DNA of 44,950 nucleotides, from the NCBI GenBank assembly GCA_026709265.1, contig JAPOTI010000087.1, forward strand, positions 1-44,950, written 5' to 3'. This document shows positions 18,545 to 28,105 of the stretch, piece after piece. The translations under genes were made by a program, and so were the position numbers. The DNA comes from Paracoccaceae bacterium (GTDB lineage Bacteria; Pseudomonadota; Alphaproteobacteria; Rhodobacterales; Rhodobacteraceae). Under the pieces are notes generated by a model. It was not told the origin of the DNA, did no database searches, and worked only from the letters and a program-made list of their open reading frames with translations. Each line of letters starts with the position of its first letter. Position 1 is the first letter of the stretch.

Positions 18545-18772
18545 ATGTCCATGACCAAACAACTCGATGCCACCGGTCTGCAATGCCCGCTTCCTGTATT
18601 GCGAATTCGTAAGTTCCTGCAGGGACTCGAGTCCGGGGACAGATTGACCGTCATTGCCGATGATCCCGTGGCAGCCATTGATGTGCCGCATTTTTGCAGC
18701 GAACAAGGACATGCACTGATTGCAGTTTCCGAAATCGAGAGTGGCATTCGTTTCGAAATTCAAAAAAAGTGA
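18545..18772 (+). CDS. tusA: TusA-family sulfurtransferase
   Basis: Small cytoplasmic sulfur carrier (75 residues) that relays persulfide sulfur, in many bacteria for tRNA thiolation. The active-site motif LQCPLPVLR places the sulfur-carrying cysteine at residue 14, followed by the conserved DDPVAAIDVPHFC segment. Start at 18545; an ATG two codons downstream is equally possible. It is divergent from ccdA and convergent with the indolepyruvate oxidoreductase gene. Confidence 0.92.
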   Translation: MSMTKQLDATGLQCPLPVLRIRKFLQGLESGDRLTVIADDPVAAIDVPHFCSEQGHALIAVSEIESGIRFEIQKK

Positions 18773-18825
18773 TGGGGCCTCGCCCGGCAGAGCAAGGCTT
18801 GACGATACAAGAAATCATCTCTTTC

Positions 18826-21800
18826 TCAGGCAGCTTCTTGATTCAAATTGTTGTGTCGTGACTCCGACAGGTGATCAAGTAATTCATCGCGCCGTGCCAA
18901 GGCACGATGAAAATTTGCCTCCCAAACCGGGCCAAATCCGCGTACCGAGAGCGGTAATTCGGCTAATTCCCGTGCCGCCTCCGTGCCCTGCAACCCGACA
19001 TTGTCGAGCAACATTGCCATATCGCGTTCATAAATCCGCACCAGCTTGCGTTGCAATTGACGCTCTTTGCCGTAACCGAACGGGTCGAGGCGGGTATTGC
19101 GCAGAAATTTCAATTTTGCCAACAATGAAAACACCTTCAATATCCACATGCCAAATTCACGCTTCTCTGGTCGTCCATTTGCCGAATACGTTGTCAGAAT
19201 GGGGGGAGCCAGGCTGAATGACATACGAAATTGACCTTCAAATTCGCGGCGCACCAGTTTTTCAGTCTGCAAATGAAGGCGTGCCACCTCATATTCGTCC
19301 TTGATTGCCAGAAGCTTGTGATAGTTCAGTATGACCGCGTCTTCGAGTGGTGAGGACTCGAATTGCTCAACCAGATCCTGATAACGGCGCGCCAATGCAT
19401 GACCGCTATGGTCAATGAGGTGTTGCCGACGATATTCATAAGGAGTGATGTTTCGAATTGGCGCAATCGGCTGTGGCAGATTGTCCTGGAGCGCTGTCGA
19501 ATCCGCTGCCCACCATCGGCCAATGGCAAAGGCCATCAAATTGTCATTAACCGCAGTCCCGTTCAAGCGGATAGCCTGTTCCAGAGCCTCCAGTGAAAGC
19601 GGCAGTTGGCCGCGTTGCCAGGCGGCCCCCAACAGCAGAATGTTGGCGTATATCGAGTCGCCGAGAATCGTTCGGGCAATCCAGGTTGCGTCCAGCATCA
19701 GAATCCGATCGTCTCCCAACTCCTGAAACAACCGTTGGCGAAGTTGTTGGCCGGGGATTGTGAACTCCGCATCGCGGGCAAAGTCACCCGTCATGGTTTC
19801 ATGACTATTGACGACCATCCCGGTTCGACCCGACTCACACATCGCCAGAATCTCTGTTCCAGCAGTTACAATCAGGTCGCCTCCAATCACGCAATCCGCT
19901 TCCGAGATGGCGACGCGTATGGCGGAAATGTCCCGAGGATGTTGGGCAATGCGACAGTGAATGCAGACAGCCCCACCCTTTTGTGCCAGCCCCGCCATTT
20001 CAATCATCCCGACACCCTTACCATCGAGATAACCCGCCATGCAGAGAATGGCCCCAATGGTAATGACACCTGTCCCCCCGACTCCGGTGATGACAATATT
20101 ATGTGTATTCCTGATGGCCGGGAGTGATACCGGAGGGAGTTCAGGAATTCGGAGGTCTGCGGGTTGGCTCCGGCGCAACTGCGCACCTGACAGCATCACG
20201 AATGAGGGGCAGAATCCGTCGAGGCAACTAAAGTCCTTGTTGCAACTGGACTGGTCAATGGCGCGTTTGCGACCGAGTTCGGTTTCCAGTGGAACCAGTG
20301 ACACACAATTTGATTGTTTGCCACAATCACCGCATCCTTCACAAATCTCAGGATTGATAAAGATCCGCTTGTCCGGATCGTCAAAGGTCCCGCGCCGCCG
20401 CCGTCGCCGCTTTTCTGCCGCACAGGTCTGCACATAAATGATGGCAGTCACGCCCTCTATCTCACGAAATTGCTGCTGAACCTGTTCGAGGCGAGCTCTC
20501 TCATATTTTTCAATGCTGTCAGGAAATTCTGTAAAATCAATATATTCCTTTGAATCATAGACAAGCGCAATCTTCTTCACACCGATCGCATCCAACTCGC
20601 GTGCGACAATTGCCGGCGTGAGCCCGCCATCATTCAATTGGCCGCCGGTCATTGCAATGGCATCATTGTACAAGAGTTTGAAAGTCATCGTGGTCTGCGC
20701 CGCGACCGCAGCACGGATTGCCATGATGCCCGAGTGATTGTAGGTGCCATCGCCCACATTCTGAAAAATATGGTTGCGGCGCGAAAACGGGGCTTCACCA
20801 ATCCAGTTGGCACCCTCTCCGCCCATATGGGTGAAACCAATTGTGTCCCGATCCATCCATTGGACCAGATAGTGACAGCCGATACCGGCATAGGCGCGGG
20901 AACCCTGCGGCACATGGGTCGAGGAATTATGCGGACAGCCGGAGCAAAAATAGGGTCGACGGCTGATGAGTGAATCGGAATGCTTTGGTGCGCTGATACG
21001 CTCGAGTCGCTCCACAGCCGCCTGGATATCTTCGGAAGCGCGTCCCTCACGCATCAGAATCCTGCCAATCTTGCGGGCAATCAACACGGGGTCAAGGATG
21101 AAGTGGGAAGGAAACAATTCCTCACCATTGTCGCCATAATGTCCATAAACGCGACGATCTTTGCGCGAATTGAAGATGATATCCTTGACTTGCGATTCAA
21201 TCAGTTTGCGTTTCTCTTCAATGACAACAATCAATTGCAAACCATTCGCCCAGTTGCGCAATCCATGCGGTTCCATTGGCCACGTCATTCCCACCTTCAG
21301 GGTGGTGATACCCAGTCGCCGGGAAACAGCTTCATCAATTCCCAGAAGTTGCATGGCATGCAGCAGGTCGAGCCAGCTTTTTCCCGCTGCAACGAATCCA
21401 ATTGCTGCGCCGGGTAAACCATGAACCCGGTGATTAATGTTGTTGGCTTCGGCATATTTCACGACGGCACGATGCCGCACACCCATGACGCGCCTTTCCT
21501 GATCCCTTGGCGTATCAATCAGTCTGACATTCAACCCCCCGGGGGGCATGTCAAAGTCGGGAGAGATGAAGTTGAATTCATTGACATCACATTTTACGAC
21601 TGAAGTGGCTTCGATGACTTCTTTGACGCATTTGATTCCCACCCAATTGCCGGAAAAGCGTGATAACGCGTAGCCAAAGAGTCCGAATTCGATGACTTCC
21701 TGAACCCCTGCGGGAGACAGTACCGGAATATAGCAGTCCACCAACGTCCCTTCGGACTGATGCAGGGTCGTGGAACTTTCGCCGGTATGATCGTCGCCAA

Positions 21801-22230
21801 GGGCCATAACGACACCACCAAAGCGCGACACACCCGCGCAATTGGCATGCCGCAAGACATCACCTGAACGGTCAACTCCGGGGCCCTTGCCGTACCACAG
21901 GCCAAAGACCCCATCATGATGGCCTTCGCCGCGCAATTCAGCCTGTTGTGTCCCCCACAATGCCGTCGCTGCAAGGTCTTCATTCAAGGCGGGATGCAAT
22001 TGGATGCGTGCTTGTCCCAGTTCCTGGCTCGCCGCGGACATTTGAAAGTCCACGGCGCCAAGCGGCGAACCGCGATATCCGGTCACATAACCGGCGGTGT
22101 CCAAACCTGCCTGCTGGTCACGCGCGCGCTGCATCAATACGAGACGGACAAGCGCCTGTGTGCCGTTCAGCAAAGCAGTGGTACAGGAAAGGTCGTATCG
22201 GTCGGCAAGCCGAACCTTCTCCAATCCCAC
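18826..22230 (-). CDS. Indolepyruvate:ferredoxin oxidoreductase, fused alpha-gamma type
   Basis: Large TPP- and Fe-S-dependent enzyme (about 1134 residues) that decarboxylates aryl 2-oxo acids to acyl-CoA using ferredoxin. The N-terminal pyruvate-oxidoreductase domain has GYRGSPLGAVD. The TPP region follows with MGGEGANWIGEAPF and NVGDGTYNHSG. A ferredoxin-like cluster motif, CEGCGDCGKQSNC, is near the middle, and the gamma domain has ITGVGGTGVITIG and MAGLAQKGGAV. The GTG at 22230, with AAGAGG six bases upstream, starts the normal N-terminus. The open frame to 22578 runs into the divergent LysR gene and is not credible. Confidence 0.9.
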   Translation of the reverse strand: MGLEKVRLADRYDLSCTTALLNGTQALVRLVLMQRARDQQAGLDTAGYVTGYRGSPLGAVDFQMSAASQELGQARIQLHPALNEDLAATALWGTQQAELRGEGHHDGVFGLWYGKGPGVDRSGDVLRHANCAGVSRFGGVVMALGDDHTGESSTTLHQSEGTLVDCYIPVLSPAGVQEVIEFGLFGYALSRFSGNWVGIKCVKEVIEATSVVKCDVNEFNFISPDFDMPPGGLNVRLIDTPRDQERRVMGVRHRAVVKYAEANNINHRVHGLPGAAIGFVAAGKSWLDLLHAMQLLGIDEAVSRRLGITTLKVGMTWPMEPHGLRNWANGLQLIVVIEEKRKLIESQVKDIIFNSRKDRRVYGHYGDNGEELFPSHFILDPVLIARKIGRILMREGRASEDIQAAVERLERISAPKHSDSLISRRPYFCSGCPHNSSTHVPQGSRAYAGIGCHYLVQWMDRDTIGFTHMGGEGANWIGEAPFSRRNHIFQNVGDGTYNHSGIMAIRAAVAAQTTMTFKLLYNDAIAMTGGQLNDGGLTPAIVARELDAIGVKKIALVYDSKEYIDFTEFPDSIEKYERARLEQVQQQFREIEGVTAIIYVQTCAAEKRRRRRRGTFDDPDKRIFINPEICEGCGDCGKQSNCVSLVPLETELGRKRAIDQSSCNKDFSCLDGFCPSFVMLSGAQLRRSQPADLRIPELPPVSLPAIRNTHNIVITGVGGTGVITIGAILCMAGYLDGKGVGMIEMAGLAQKGGAVCIHCRIAQHPRDISAIRVAISEADCVIGGDLIVTAGTEILAMCESGRTGMVVNSHETMTGDFARDAEFTIPGQQLRQRLFQELGDDRILMLDATWIARTILGDSIYANILLLGAAWQRGQLPLSLEALEQAIRLNGTAVNDNLMAFAIGRWWAADSTALQDNLPQPIAPIRNITPYEYRRQHLIDHSGHALARRYQDLVEQFESSPLEDAVILNYHKLLAIKDEYEVARLHLQTEKLVRREFEGQFRMSFSLAPPILTTYSANGRPEKREFGMWILKVFSLLAKLKFLRNTRLDPFGYGKERQLQRKLVRIYERDMAMLLDNVGLQGTEAARELAELPLSVRGFGPVWEANFHRALARRDELLDHLSESRHNNLNQEAA

Positions 22231-22366
22231 AGCAGCCCTCTTCAAAATGTCGTAAATTTCATACAAAACTAATTCGGATGATTGACAAATTGAAGCCCAA
22301 TCACGAATTTTGAAACATATCCGCTCTGTGATGTTTTCGATTTCGGCCAGGTTGTGAGAGAATTCT

Positions 22367-23245
22367 ATGGATTGGGACAAGTTGAGAATTTTCCATGCGG
22401 TGGCTGAGGCCGGAAGTCTGACACGCGCTGCTGATACGCTCAGGCTCAGCCAGTCGGCGATGAGCCGCCAGATCAGTGCACTTGAAGAGACGTTGTCAAC
22501 CACCCTTTTCCACCGCCATGCCCGTGGTCTTCTGTTGACTGAACAGGGCGAATTGCTTTTTGCAACGACAATCGCCATATGTTCACGCCTCGATTCCGCC
22601 GTTGCACGGCTACGCGATTCTCAGGACAAGATCTTCGGTGAGTTACGTGTGACCTCATCGGTGGATTTTGGCACTTTGTGGTTGGCGCCCCGCCTTGAAT
22701 CTCTCTATCGGGCGGCACCACGCATCAAGATTGATCTGATCCTTGAACAGCGCGTGCTGGATTTAACGATGCGAGAGGCCGATATCGCGATCCGGATGAA
22801 AGAACCTTCGCAGGCTGACCTTATCCGCCGCAAGTTGATGTCAGCGCAAATGCGTTTGTACGCCACCCGATCCTATCTCAGGACCTGTGGTGAGCCACGC
22901 AATGAAGAGGATTTGGCTGACCATCGAATCATCTGCCAGGGCGGGAGTCGTCCGCCCGACAGCATTACCCAACGATTCGTCGACAGAATTTTTACAGGAA
23001 ATATTTCTTCGTATCTGACCGTCAACAACTACTATGGCGTATTGCAAGCTGTGCAACACCATCTTGGTATCGGTGTGCTTCCAGATTACCTTGAAAAGCA
23101 CTGCCCAGACCTCAAGCCGATACTGGCCGATCTTCACTCAGAAGACATCCCTGTTTACCTCGCATATCCACTCGAATTACGGGACTCCAAACGTATTCGG
23201 GTCTTCAGGGAATTTGTCTTGACAGAAGCCGGAATTAAGCCATGA
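22367..23245 (+). CDS. LysR-family transcriptional regulator
   Basis: DNA-binding regulator (292 residues). The N-terminal winged helix-turn-helix covers residues about 1-60 with FHAVAEAGSLTRAADTL and LSQSAMSRQISALEE, and the effector-binding domain follows (ELRVTSSVDFGTLWLAPRL onward). It is divergently transcribed from the indolepyruvate oxidoreductase gene across 136 bases. That arrangement is usual for a LysR regulator and its target, so control of that gene is a reasonable inference; the effector is unknown. Confidence 0.9.
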   Translation: MDWDKLRIFHAVAEAGSLTRAADTLRLSQSAMSRQISALEETLSTTLFHRHARGLLLTEQGELLFATTIAICSRLDSAVARLRDSQDKIFGELRVTSSVDFGTLWLAPRLESLYRAAPRIKIDLILEQRVLDLTMREADIAIRMKEPSQADLIRRKLMSAQMRLYATRSYLRTCGEPRNEEDLADHRIICQGGSRPPDSITQRFVDRIFTGNISSYLTVNNYYGVLQAVQHHLGIGVLPDYLEKHCPDLKPILADLHSEDIPVYLAYPLELRDSKRIRVFREFVLTEAGIKP

Positions 23246-23393
23246 GATCGAAAAGGCAATATTCTTCACCGAATTTACGCCACGGCCATCCATCGCATAA
23301 TCGCAAGGTTTTTCGCTCAAACCGGATTCATCTTACCGCGTCGAAATGGATGATTCAGAATGGCATGATTGTTGCGCGTGGATTGTCGTCGCC

Positions 23394-23422
23394 TTGCGCG
23401 TGCGCGCCGCGCATTCTAGAAT
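23394..23422 (+). promoter_or_regulatory. Candidate sigma-70-type promoter for bolA-grx4
   Basis: TTGCGC (23394-23399) and TAGAAT (23417-23422) are separated by exactly 17 bases. Transcription would start near 23430, followed by the strong ribosome site AGGAGGA at 23434-23440 and the bolA ATG at 23447. The -35 match is partial, so this is a modest prediction. Confidence 0.4.
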
Positions 23423-23446
23423 CCTCTTCATACAGGAGGAACCCGT

Positions 23447-23689
23447 ATGCCCGTCGAAGCTTCTGAAATCAGCAAACGAATTGAGAATGCGCTTCCCGGA
23501 TCGAAGGTCACGATCACGGATTTGGCGGGGGATGGGAACCATTATGCAGCGGAAGTCATTTATGCCGGTTTCAAGGGCATGAATCGTGTCCAGCAGCAAC
23601 GCGCTGTCTATGCTGCTCTCGAAGATATTATGAGCGGCCCGAATGGTGACTTGCATGCCTTGGCGCTCAGCACAAAAGAGTCGGAGTAA
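23447..23689 (+). CDS. bolA: BolA family protein
   Basis: Small partner of monothiol glutaredoxins in Fe-S cluster and iron homeostasis (80 residues). It has the BolA pattern EISKRIENALPGSKVTITDL, a GDGNHYAAEVIYAGFKGMNRVQQQR stretch including the conserved His used as cluster ligand, and HALALSTK. It is 3 bases upstream of the CGFS glutaredoxin gene, the classic pairing. Confidence 0.93.
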   Translation: MPVEASEISKRIENALPGSKVTITDLAGDGNHYAAEVIYAGFKGMNRVQQQRAVYAALEDIMSGPNGDLHALALSTKESE

Positions 23690-23692
23690 GAG

Positions 23693-24058
23693 ATGTCAGA
23701 AGATATCCAGAACGAAATTCAGCAACTGGTCAAAGATAACGATGTGGTATTGTTCATGAAGGGAAATCGGGGCGTGCCACAATGCGGATTCTCTTCCCGT
23801 GTCGTTTCAGTTCTCAATTATCTGGAAGTTACATATTCAGATGTCAATGTCCTGGAAAATCCAAGGATACGCGAGGGAGTCAAGCAATTCTCTGAATGGC
23901 CGACGATCCCGCAACTTTATGTGAAAGGTGAATTCATCGGCGGTTGTGATATTATCACCGAAATGACTCTTTCGGGTGAACTCGAGACCCTGTTCGACAA
24001 TCATTCCATCACATACAGCAAAGAAGCGTCAACGCGATTGCGGGAACATAACAGTTGA
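23693..24058 (+). CDS. grxD: Monothiol CGFS glutaredoxin (Grx4 type)
   Basis: Fe-S cluster carrier that forms a [2Fe-2S] complex with BolA. The 121-residue protein has VVLFMKGNRGVPQCGFSSRVV, with the cluster-binding cysteine of the CGFS motif at residue 31, and the glutathione-site segments WPTIPQLYVKGEFIGGCDI. It is co-transcribed with bolA and convergent with zapA. Confidence 0.95.
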   Translation: MSEDIQNEIQQLVKDNDVVLFMKGNRGVPQCGFSSRVVSVLNYLEVTYSDVNVLENPRIREGVKQFSEWPTIPQLYVKGEFIGGCDIITEMTLSGELETLFDNHSITYSKEASTRLREHNS

Positions 24059-24093
24059 CAGGGCATAAGATCACACGCCCATCAGGTTAACTG

Positions 24094-24504
24094 TCAGGTG
24101 ACTGACTTGCCGCTTGCCGCATCAGCACTGTCACCAAAAATTTCTTCCAATCTGCCGGCCACGACTTCGGAGGAATTGGCGAGCCGCTCAAGAGCGGCAA
24201 CTGCATCTGGATCCGGCAGTGCATTTTTCTGTCTGAGTGTCGCAAGAGACTCTTTCAATGCCAAGATTTCGCTCTGGAGTTTATTGACTTCATCTTTCAG
24301 ATCGACTGACCTGTCAGCGAGTCTGAAAGCTGCCAGCAGCAATTGATTGGCCGGAGTGAGTCGATCCTGTTGCTCGGGAGTCAGTTCATGGACTGCCGCC
24401 TGGAGGGCAACGGCAGCTTTTTTTGCCGCTCCCAACTCCGAGTCGCTGGATGTCACCGTGAATTTCCGACCACCCGCCATGATTTTGAATTCATGCATGA
24501 TCAA
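24094..24504 (-). CDS. zapA: ZapA-like cell division protein
   Basis: Probable cytoplasmic activator of FtsZ bundling (about 136 residues). The N-terminal head, EFKIMAGGRKFTVTSSDSE, and the LLLAAFRLADRSVDLKDEVNKLQ stretch leading into a coiled coil fit the ZapA family, although the match is weaker than for enterobacterial ZapA. The C-terminus (after about residue 95) is longer than usual. An ATG two codons in (24498) is an alternative start. It overlaps the coiled-coil gene upstream by 14 bp. Confidence 0.7.
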   Translation of the reverse strand: MIMHEFKIMAGGRKFTVTSSDSELGAAKKAAVALQAAVHELTPEQQDRLTPANQLLLAAFRLADRSVDLKDEVNKLQSEILALKESLATLRQKNALPDPDAVAALERLANSSEVVAGRLEEIFGDSADAASGKSVT

Positions 24505-24802
24505 GTGAATCCAATAATGGGGTTAATTCTGCGAGAATCTCATCCAACTCCTTGCGATCGCGCAACCTGGCGTCGCGCAGACTGACAAGTTCGGTTTCAA
24601 CATTCTGGAGTCGTTGGACCTCTTGCTCCGCTTTTTCCAGAAGCAATCGATATTCAGCGGCTTTACGCCGTTCTACGCCAAGCTCAGCGGCCAGTTTTTC
24701 CACTTCTTCAATCGCTGCCTTGTTGCATGAATCAACTGCCGCTGTCATACGGCGACAAGCGGAATCAATTCGATCAATTAAATCAGTAGTTTTTTTATCC
24801 AT
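24491..24802 (-). CDS. Small coiled-coil protein preceding zapA
   Basis: A 103-residue, almost entirely alpha-helical protein rich in Glu, Lys, Leu and Arg; heptad-like patterning runs from about residue 30 to 90 (VEKLAAELGVERRKAAEYRL and onward). I recognise no catalytic motif or membrane segment. In alphaproteobacteria a short coiled-coil gene is often found upstream of zapA, so a role in division or as a ZapA partner is possible but inferred from position only. Confidence 0.65.
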   Translation of the reverse strand: MDKKTTDLIDRIDSACRRMTAAVDSCNKAAIEEVEKLAAELGVERRKAAEYRLLLEKAEQEVQRLQNVETELVSLRDARLRDRKELDEILAELTPLLDSLDHA

Positions 24803-24976
24803 GCCGGCCTAATCCAACGCACTGTGCACCCGCTATATTGCTAGCGCTGGTAACGCAACAAAAACGCAGTTAGGGATCCTTGGTGATTCTGCCTGCCGCC
24901 TTATACGCCTCGTCCCGGTTGTTTGTCCCCACCCTGCAGTCAATATCTGCCGTCAACAGAATTTGGGAGCCATCAT

Positions 24977-27019
24977 TTGGAACTATCTGATCTCATCAAC
25001 CGCCATCCTGATCTCATCAACCGCCATCCTGATTACTGGGAGCGCGCCTGCGCGCTGCGTGCCATTTCGATGGATGCTGTGCAAAAGGCCAATTCGGGCC
25101 ATCCGGGCATGCCAATGGGGATGGCAGATGTGGCAACGGTCTTGTTCGAAAAACATCTGAGATTTCTTGCATCTGAACCTGACTGGCCGGATCGTGACCG
25201 GTTTGTCCTGTCGGCAGGCCACGGATCCATGCTGCTTTATGCATTATTGTATCTGACCGGTTACAGCCAGTTCACCCAGGATCAACTCAAGAGATTTCGT
25301 CAACTTGGATCGCTGACGCCGGGCCATCCCGAATACGAATCCGGTAGTGGTGTTGAAACCACGACAGGTCCTCTCGGTCAGGGATTTGCGAACGCGGTTG
25401 GGATGGCCATTGCCGAAGAATCGCTACGCAGTCAATTTGGGCCCAAACTGGTTGATCATCGAACCTATGTTCTTGCCGGCGATGGATGTCTGATGGAAGG
25501 AATCAGCCACGAAGCTGCAGGGTTGGCGGGTAAACTCAAGCTTTCAAGGCTCATCGTTCTCTTTGATGACAATAATATCTCCATTGACGGCCAGGTGTCG
25601 CTGGCAGATGTGACGGACCAATTGGCGCGTTTTCAGTCCTATGGCTGGGATACGCAGACGTGCGACGGACATGACCCTGATGCGATTGATGCGGCATTGG
25701 TGGCAGCCAAATCAAGCCGTCGACCTTCCCTGATCGCATTCAAGACGATTATTGGCTTTGGCTCTCCCAACAAGCAGGGCACCGCAGCGGCGCATGGGAG
25801 CCCGCTTGGAGACAGCGAAATTCAAGAAACAAAATCTGCCTATGGCTGGCCGCATGAACCATTCAAAATTCCTGCCCACATTATTGACGCATGGCGCGAA
25901 ACCGGAAGACGCGGTGGGAGCGAGAAACTGGCGTGGCAACAACGCGTCGATGAACTCTCACCCAAGCTGCGCAATCGATTTGTTGAAACACTGAATGGTG
26001 ACTTGCCGAAGCGGCTCAATTCTGAATTTGATCGCTTGAAGAAAGCCGCTGCAGGATCCCCGAGGCCGATTGCAACGCGTCAATCTTCTGAACTTGTTCT
26101 GTCTGCAATCAATCCTGTTTTGCCGACCATGATCGGCGGCTCGGCGGATCTGACGGGATCAAATAATACCCGCACTGCGGATCTGGGAATATTCTCTGAC
26201 ACCAATCGAGCCGGACGATACATCCATTATGGTGTGCGCGAACATGCCATGGCCGCAGCCATGAACGGAATGGTCTTGCATGGCGGAATCCGCGCCTATG
26301 GGGGGACATTTTTATGTTTTGCTGATTATGCCCGTCCGGCAATCCGTCTCTCTGCATTGATGGGGATCCCCGTTATTTATGTGATGACCCATGATTCTAT
26401 CGGTCTTGGCGAGGACGGTCCGACACATCAACCGGTGGAACATCTTGCCATGCTCAGAGCGACACCACAATTACGGGTGTTTCGGCCTTGCGATACGGTT
26501 GAAACAGCAGAGTCGTGGCAATTGGCACTGCAATCAAAGGATATGCCGAGTGTCCTGGTCTTCACACGTCAACCCTTACCCACCGTTCGGCAGGAGCATA
26601 CGCGGGCCAATTATTGTGAACGGGGCGGTTATATCCTTGCCGAGTCTGAGGCTTCCCGCCGCGTGATTCTACTGGCAACCGGTTCAGAGATCTCGGTGGC
26701 CATGGCGGCGCGCCACTTGCTGGAAGAAGGCGGAATCGGCACACGTGTCGTTTCCCTACCCTGTTGGGAACTCTTCGCTGCACAAGATATAACTTATCGT
26801 AAGCGCGTGCTCCCACGAGGTCCCGTGAGAATCGGCATCGAAGCCGGGGTTCGCACTGGCTGGGAACAGTGGTTATGCGGCGAAAGAGGAAGTGCACAGA
26901 CATCCGCATTCATTGGAATGGATGGTTTTGGTGCATCGGCGCCGGCTGGGCAGCTCTTCAGTCACTTCGGCATCACGGCAGAAGATGTCGTGCGACAGGC
27001 AGAGCTTTTACTGTCATGA
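24977..27019 (+). CDS. tkt: Transketolase
   Basis: TPP enzyme of the pentose phosphate pathway that moves two-carbon units, using erythrose 4-phosphate among its substrates. The protein of about 680 residues has [32 protein letters not shown], the TPP motif GDGCLMEG...DDNNISIDG and [18 protein letters not shown]. The start is taken as TTG 24977 with GGGAG (24965-24969) seven bases upstream; TTG 24923 is the only longer option, and there is no good ATG. An N-terminal 21-bp tandem duplication repeats DLINRHP. First gene of tkt-gap-pgk. Confidence 0.93.
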   Translation: MELSDLINRHPDLINRHPDYWERACALRAISMDAVQKANSGHPGMPMGMADVATVLFEKHLRFLASEPDWPDRDRFVLSAGHGSMLLYALLYLTGYSQFTQDQLKRFRQLGSLTPGHPEYESGSGVETTTGPLGQGFANAVGMAIAEESLRSQFGPKLVDHRTYVLAGDGCLMEGISHEAAGLAGKLKLSRLIVLFDDNNISIDGQVSLADVTDQLARFQSYGWDTQTCDGHDPDAIDAALVAAKSSRRPSLIAFKTIIGFGSPNKQGTAAAHGSPLGDSEIQETKSAYGWPHEPFKIPAHIIDAWRETGRRGGSEKLAWQQRVDELSPKLRNRFVETLNGDLPKRLNSEFDRLKKAAAGSPRPIATRQSSELVLSAINPVLPTMIGGSADLTGSNNTRTADLGIFSDTNRAGRYIHYGVREHAMAAAMNGMVLHGGIRAYGGTFLCFADYARPAIRLSALMGIPVIYVMTHDSIGLGEDGPTHQPVEHLAMLRATPQLRVFRPCDTVETAESWQLALQSKDMPSVLVFTRQPLPTVRQEHTRANYCERGGYILAESEASRRVILLATGSEISVAMAARHLLEEGGIGTRVVSLPCWELFAAQDITYRKRVLPRGPVRIGIEAGVRTGWEQWLCGERGSAQTSAFIGMDGFGASAPAGQLFSHFGITAEDVVRQAELLLS

Positions 27020-27093
27020 CATTCATTGACAGAAATCCAGATCAGGATGCGCGGAGTCAATAAATTGCAACCGTATGGATCAGGGAAAAGGAA

Positions 27094-28095
27094 ATGACAT
27101 TTACACTCGGAATCAACGGGTTCGGGCGAATTGGTAGAAATATACTGCGGGCGCTTTCAGAATCGGGTCGCACCGATCTCCGTGTCGAGGCGATCAATGA
27201 TCTGGCTCCGGTCGAGTCTCTCGCTCATTTGCTGGAATTCGACTCGGTGCACGGTCGGTTTCCAACAGATATCAAGGTCGGCAGTGACAGTATTGATCTG
27301 GGTGGTGGTCCGATCAAGGTGACATCCTTGCGTGAACCTGATGCCTTGCCATGGGATGGTGTCGATGTGGCCCTGGAATGCACCGGGTTTTTCACCAGCC
27401 GCAGCGTTGCAGCACGGCATTTGGCGAATGGGTCCAGGAAGGTTCTGGTTTCCGCTCCGGCAACCGAGGCCGACAAGACCATCGTTTTTGGTGTCAATCA
27501 TACCAGTATTGATTCACAGGACCGCGTCATTTCCAATGCATCCTGTACCACCAATTGTCTGGCACCGGTTGCAATGGTTTTGGCCGAGACCGTTGGAATC
27601 AAGAGTGGCTTCATGACGACGGTCCATAGCTATACCGGCGATCAACCGGCACTGGATGCAATCCACAAAGATCTTTATCGCGCGCGCGCGGCGGCACTGT
27701 CGATGATTCCCACTTCGACCGGCGCGGCACGCGCCGTCGGACTGGTGTTGCCTGAGCTGGCAGGTAAACTGGATGGTGTGGCAATCCGCGTGCCCACACC
27801 CAACGTCTCACTTGTCGACTTGACCTTCCTGCCCCGGCAGGAAACAACCGCAGAAATCATCAATTCACATATCAAACAGGCGGCGAAGGGTGCATTGGAA
27901 GGTATCCTCGGTTATACCGAAAAGCCAAATGTGTCAGCGGACTTTAACCATGACCCGCGTTCATCAATTTTTCATGCTGATCAGACAAGAATGATGCAGG
28001 GAGGCCTGTGTCGCGTTTTGGCCTGGTATGACAATGAATGGGGTTTCTCCAATCGAATGTTGGATACAGCTGGCTACATGGCGAAGCTTTCGTAG
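27094..28095 (+). CDS. gap: Glyceraldehyde-3-phosphate dehydrogenase, type I
   Basis: Interconverts glyceraldehyde 3-phosphate and 1,3-bisphosphoglycerate. The 333-residue protein has INGFGRIGRN, the active-site SNASCTTNCLAP and the conserved WYDNEWGFSNRM. The residue pair after the Rossmann fold is AIND, suggesting NAD preference. It follows tkt by 74 bases and precedes pgk by 10, forming an operon. Confidence 0.96.
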   Translation: MTFTLGINGFGRIGRNILRALSESGRTDLRVEAINDLAPVESLAHLLEFDSVHGRFPTDIKVGSDSIDLGGGPIKVTSLREPDALPWDGVDVALECTGFFTSRSVAARHLANGSRKVLVSAPATEADKTIVFGVNHTSIDSQDRVISNASCTTNCLAPVAMVLAETVGIKSGFMTTVHSYTGDQPALDAIHKDLYRARAAALSMIPTSTGAARAVGLVLPELAGKLDGVAIRVPTPNVSLVDLTFLPRQETTAEIINSHIKQAAKGALEGILGYTEKPNVSADFNHDPRSSIFHADQTRMMQGGLCRVLAWYDNEWGFSNRMLDTAGYMAKLS

Positions 28096-28105
28096 GGACA
28101 GAAGA

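Noticed and set aside
22231-22578. N-terminal extension of the indolepyruvate oxidoreductase to 1250 residues
   Set aside because: It runs antisense through the start of the LysR gene and precedes the normal family N-terminus; GTG 22230 with AAGAGG is better.
24803-24976. Possible 6S RNA near zapA
   Set aside because: No 6S-like long bulged stem was visible between the coiled-coil gene and tkt.
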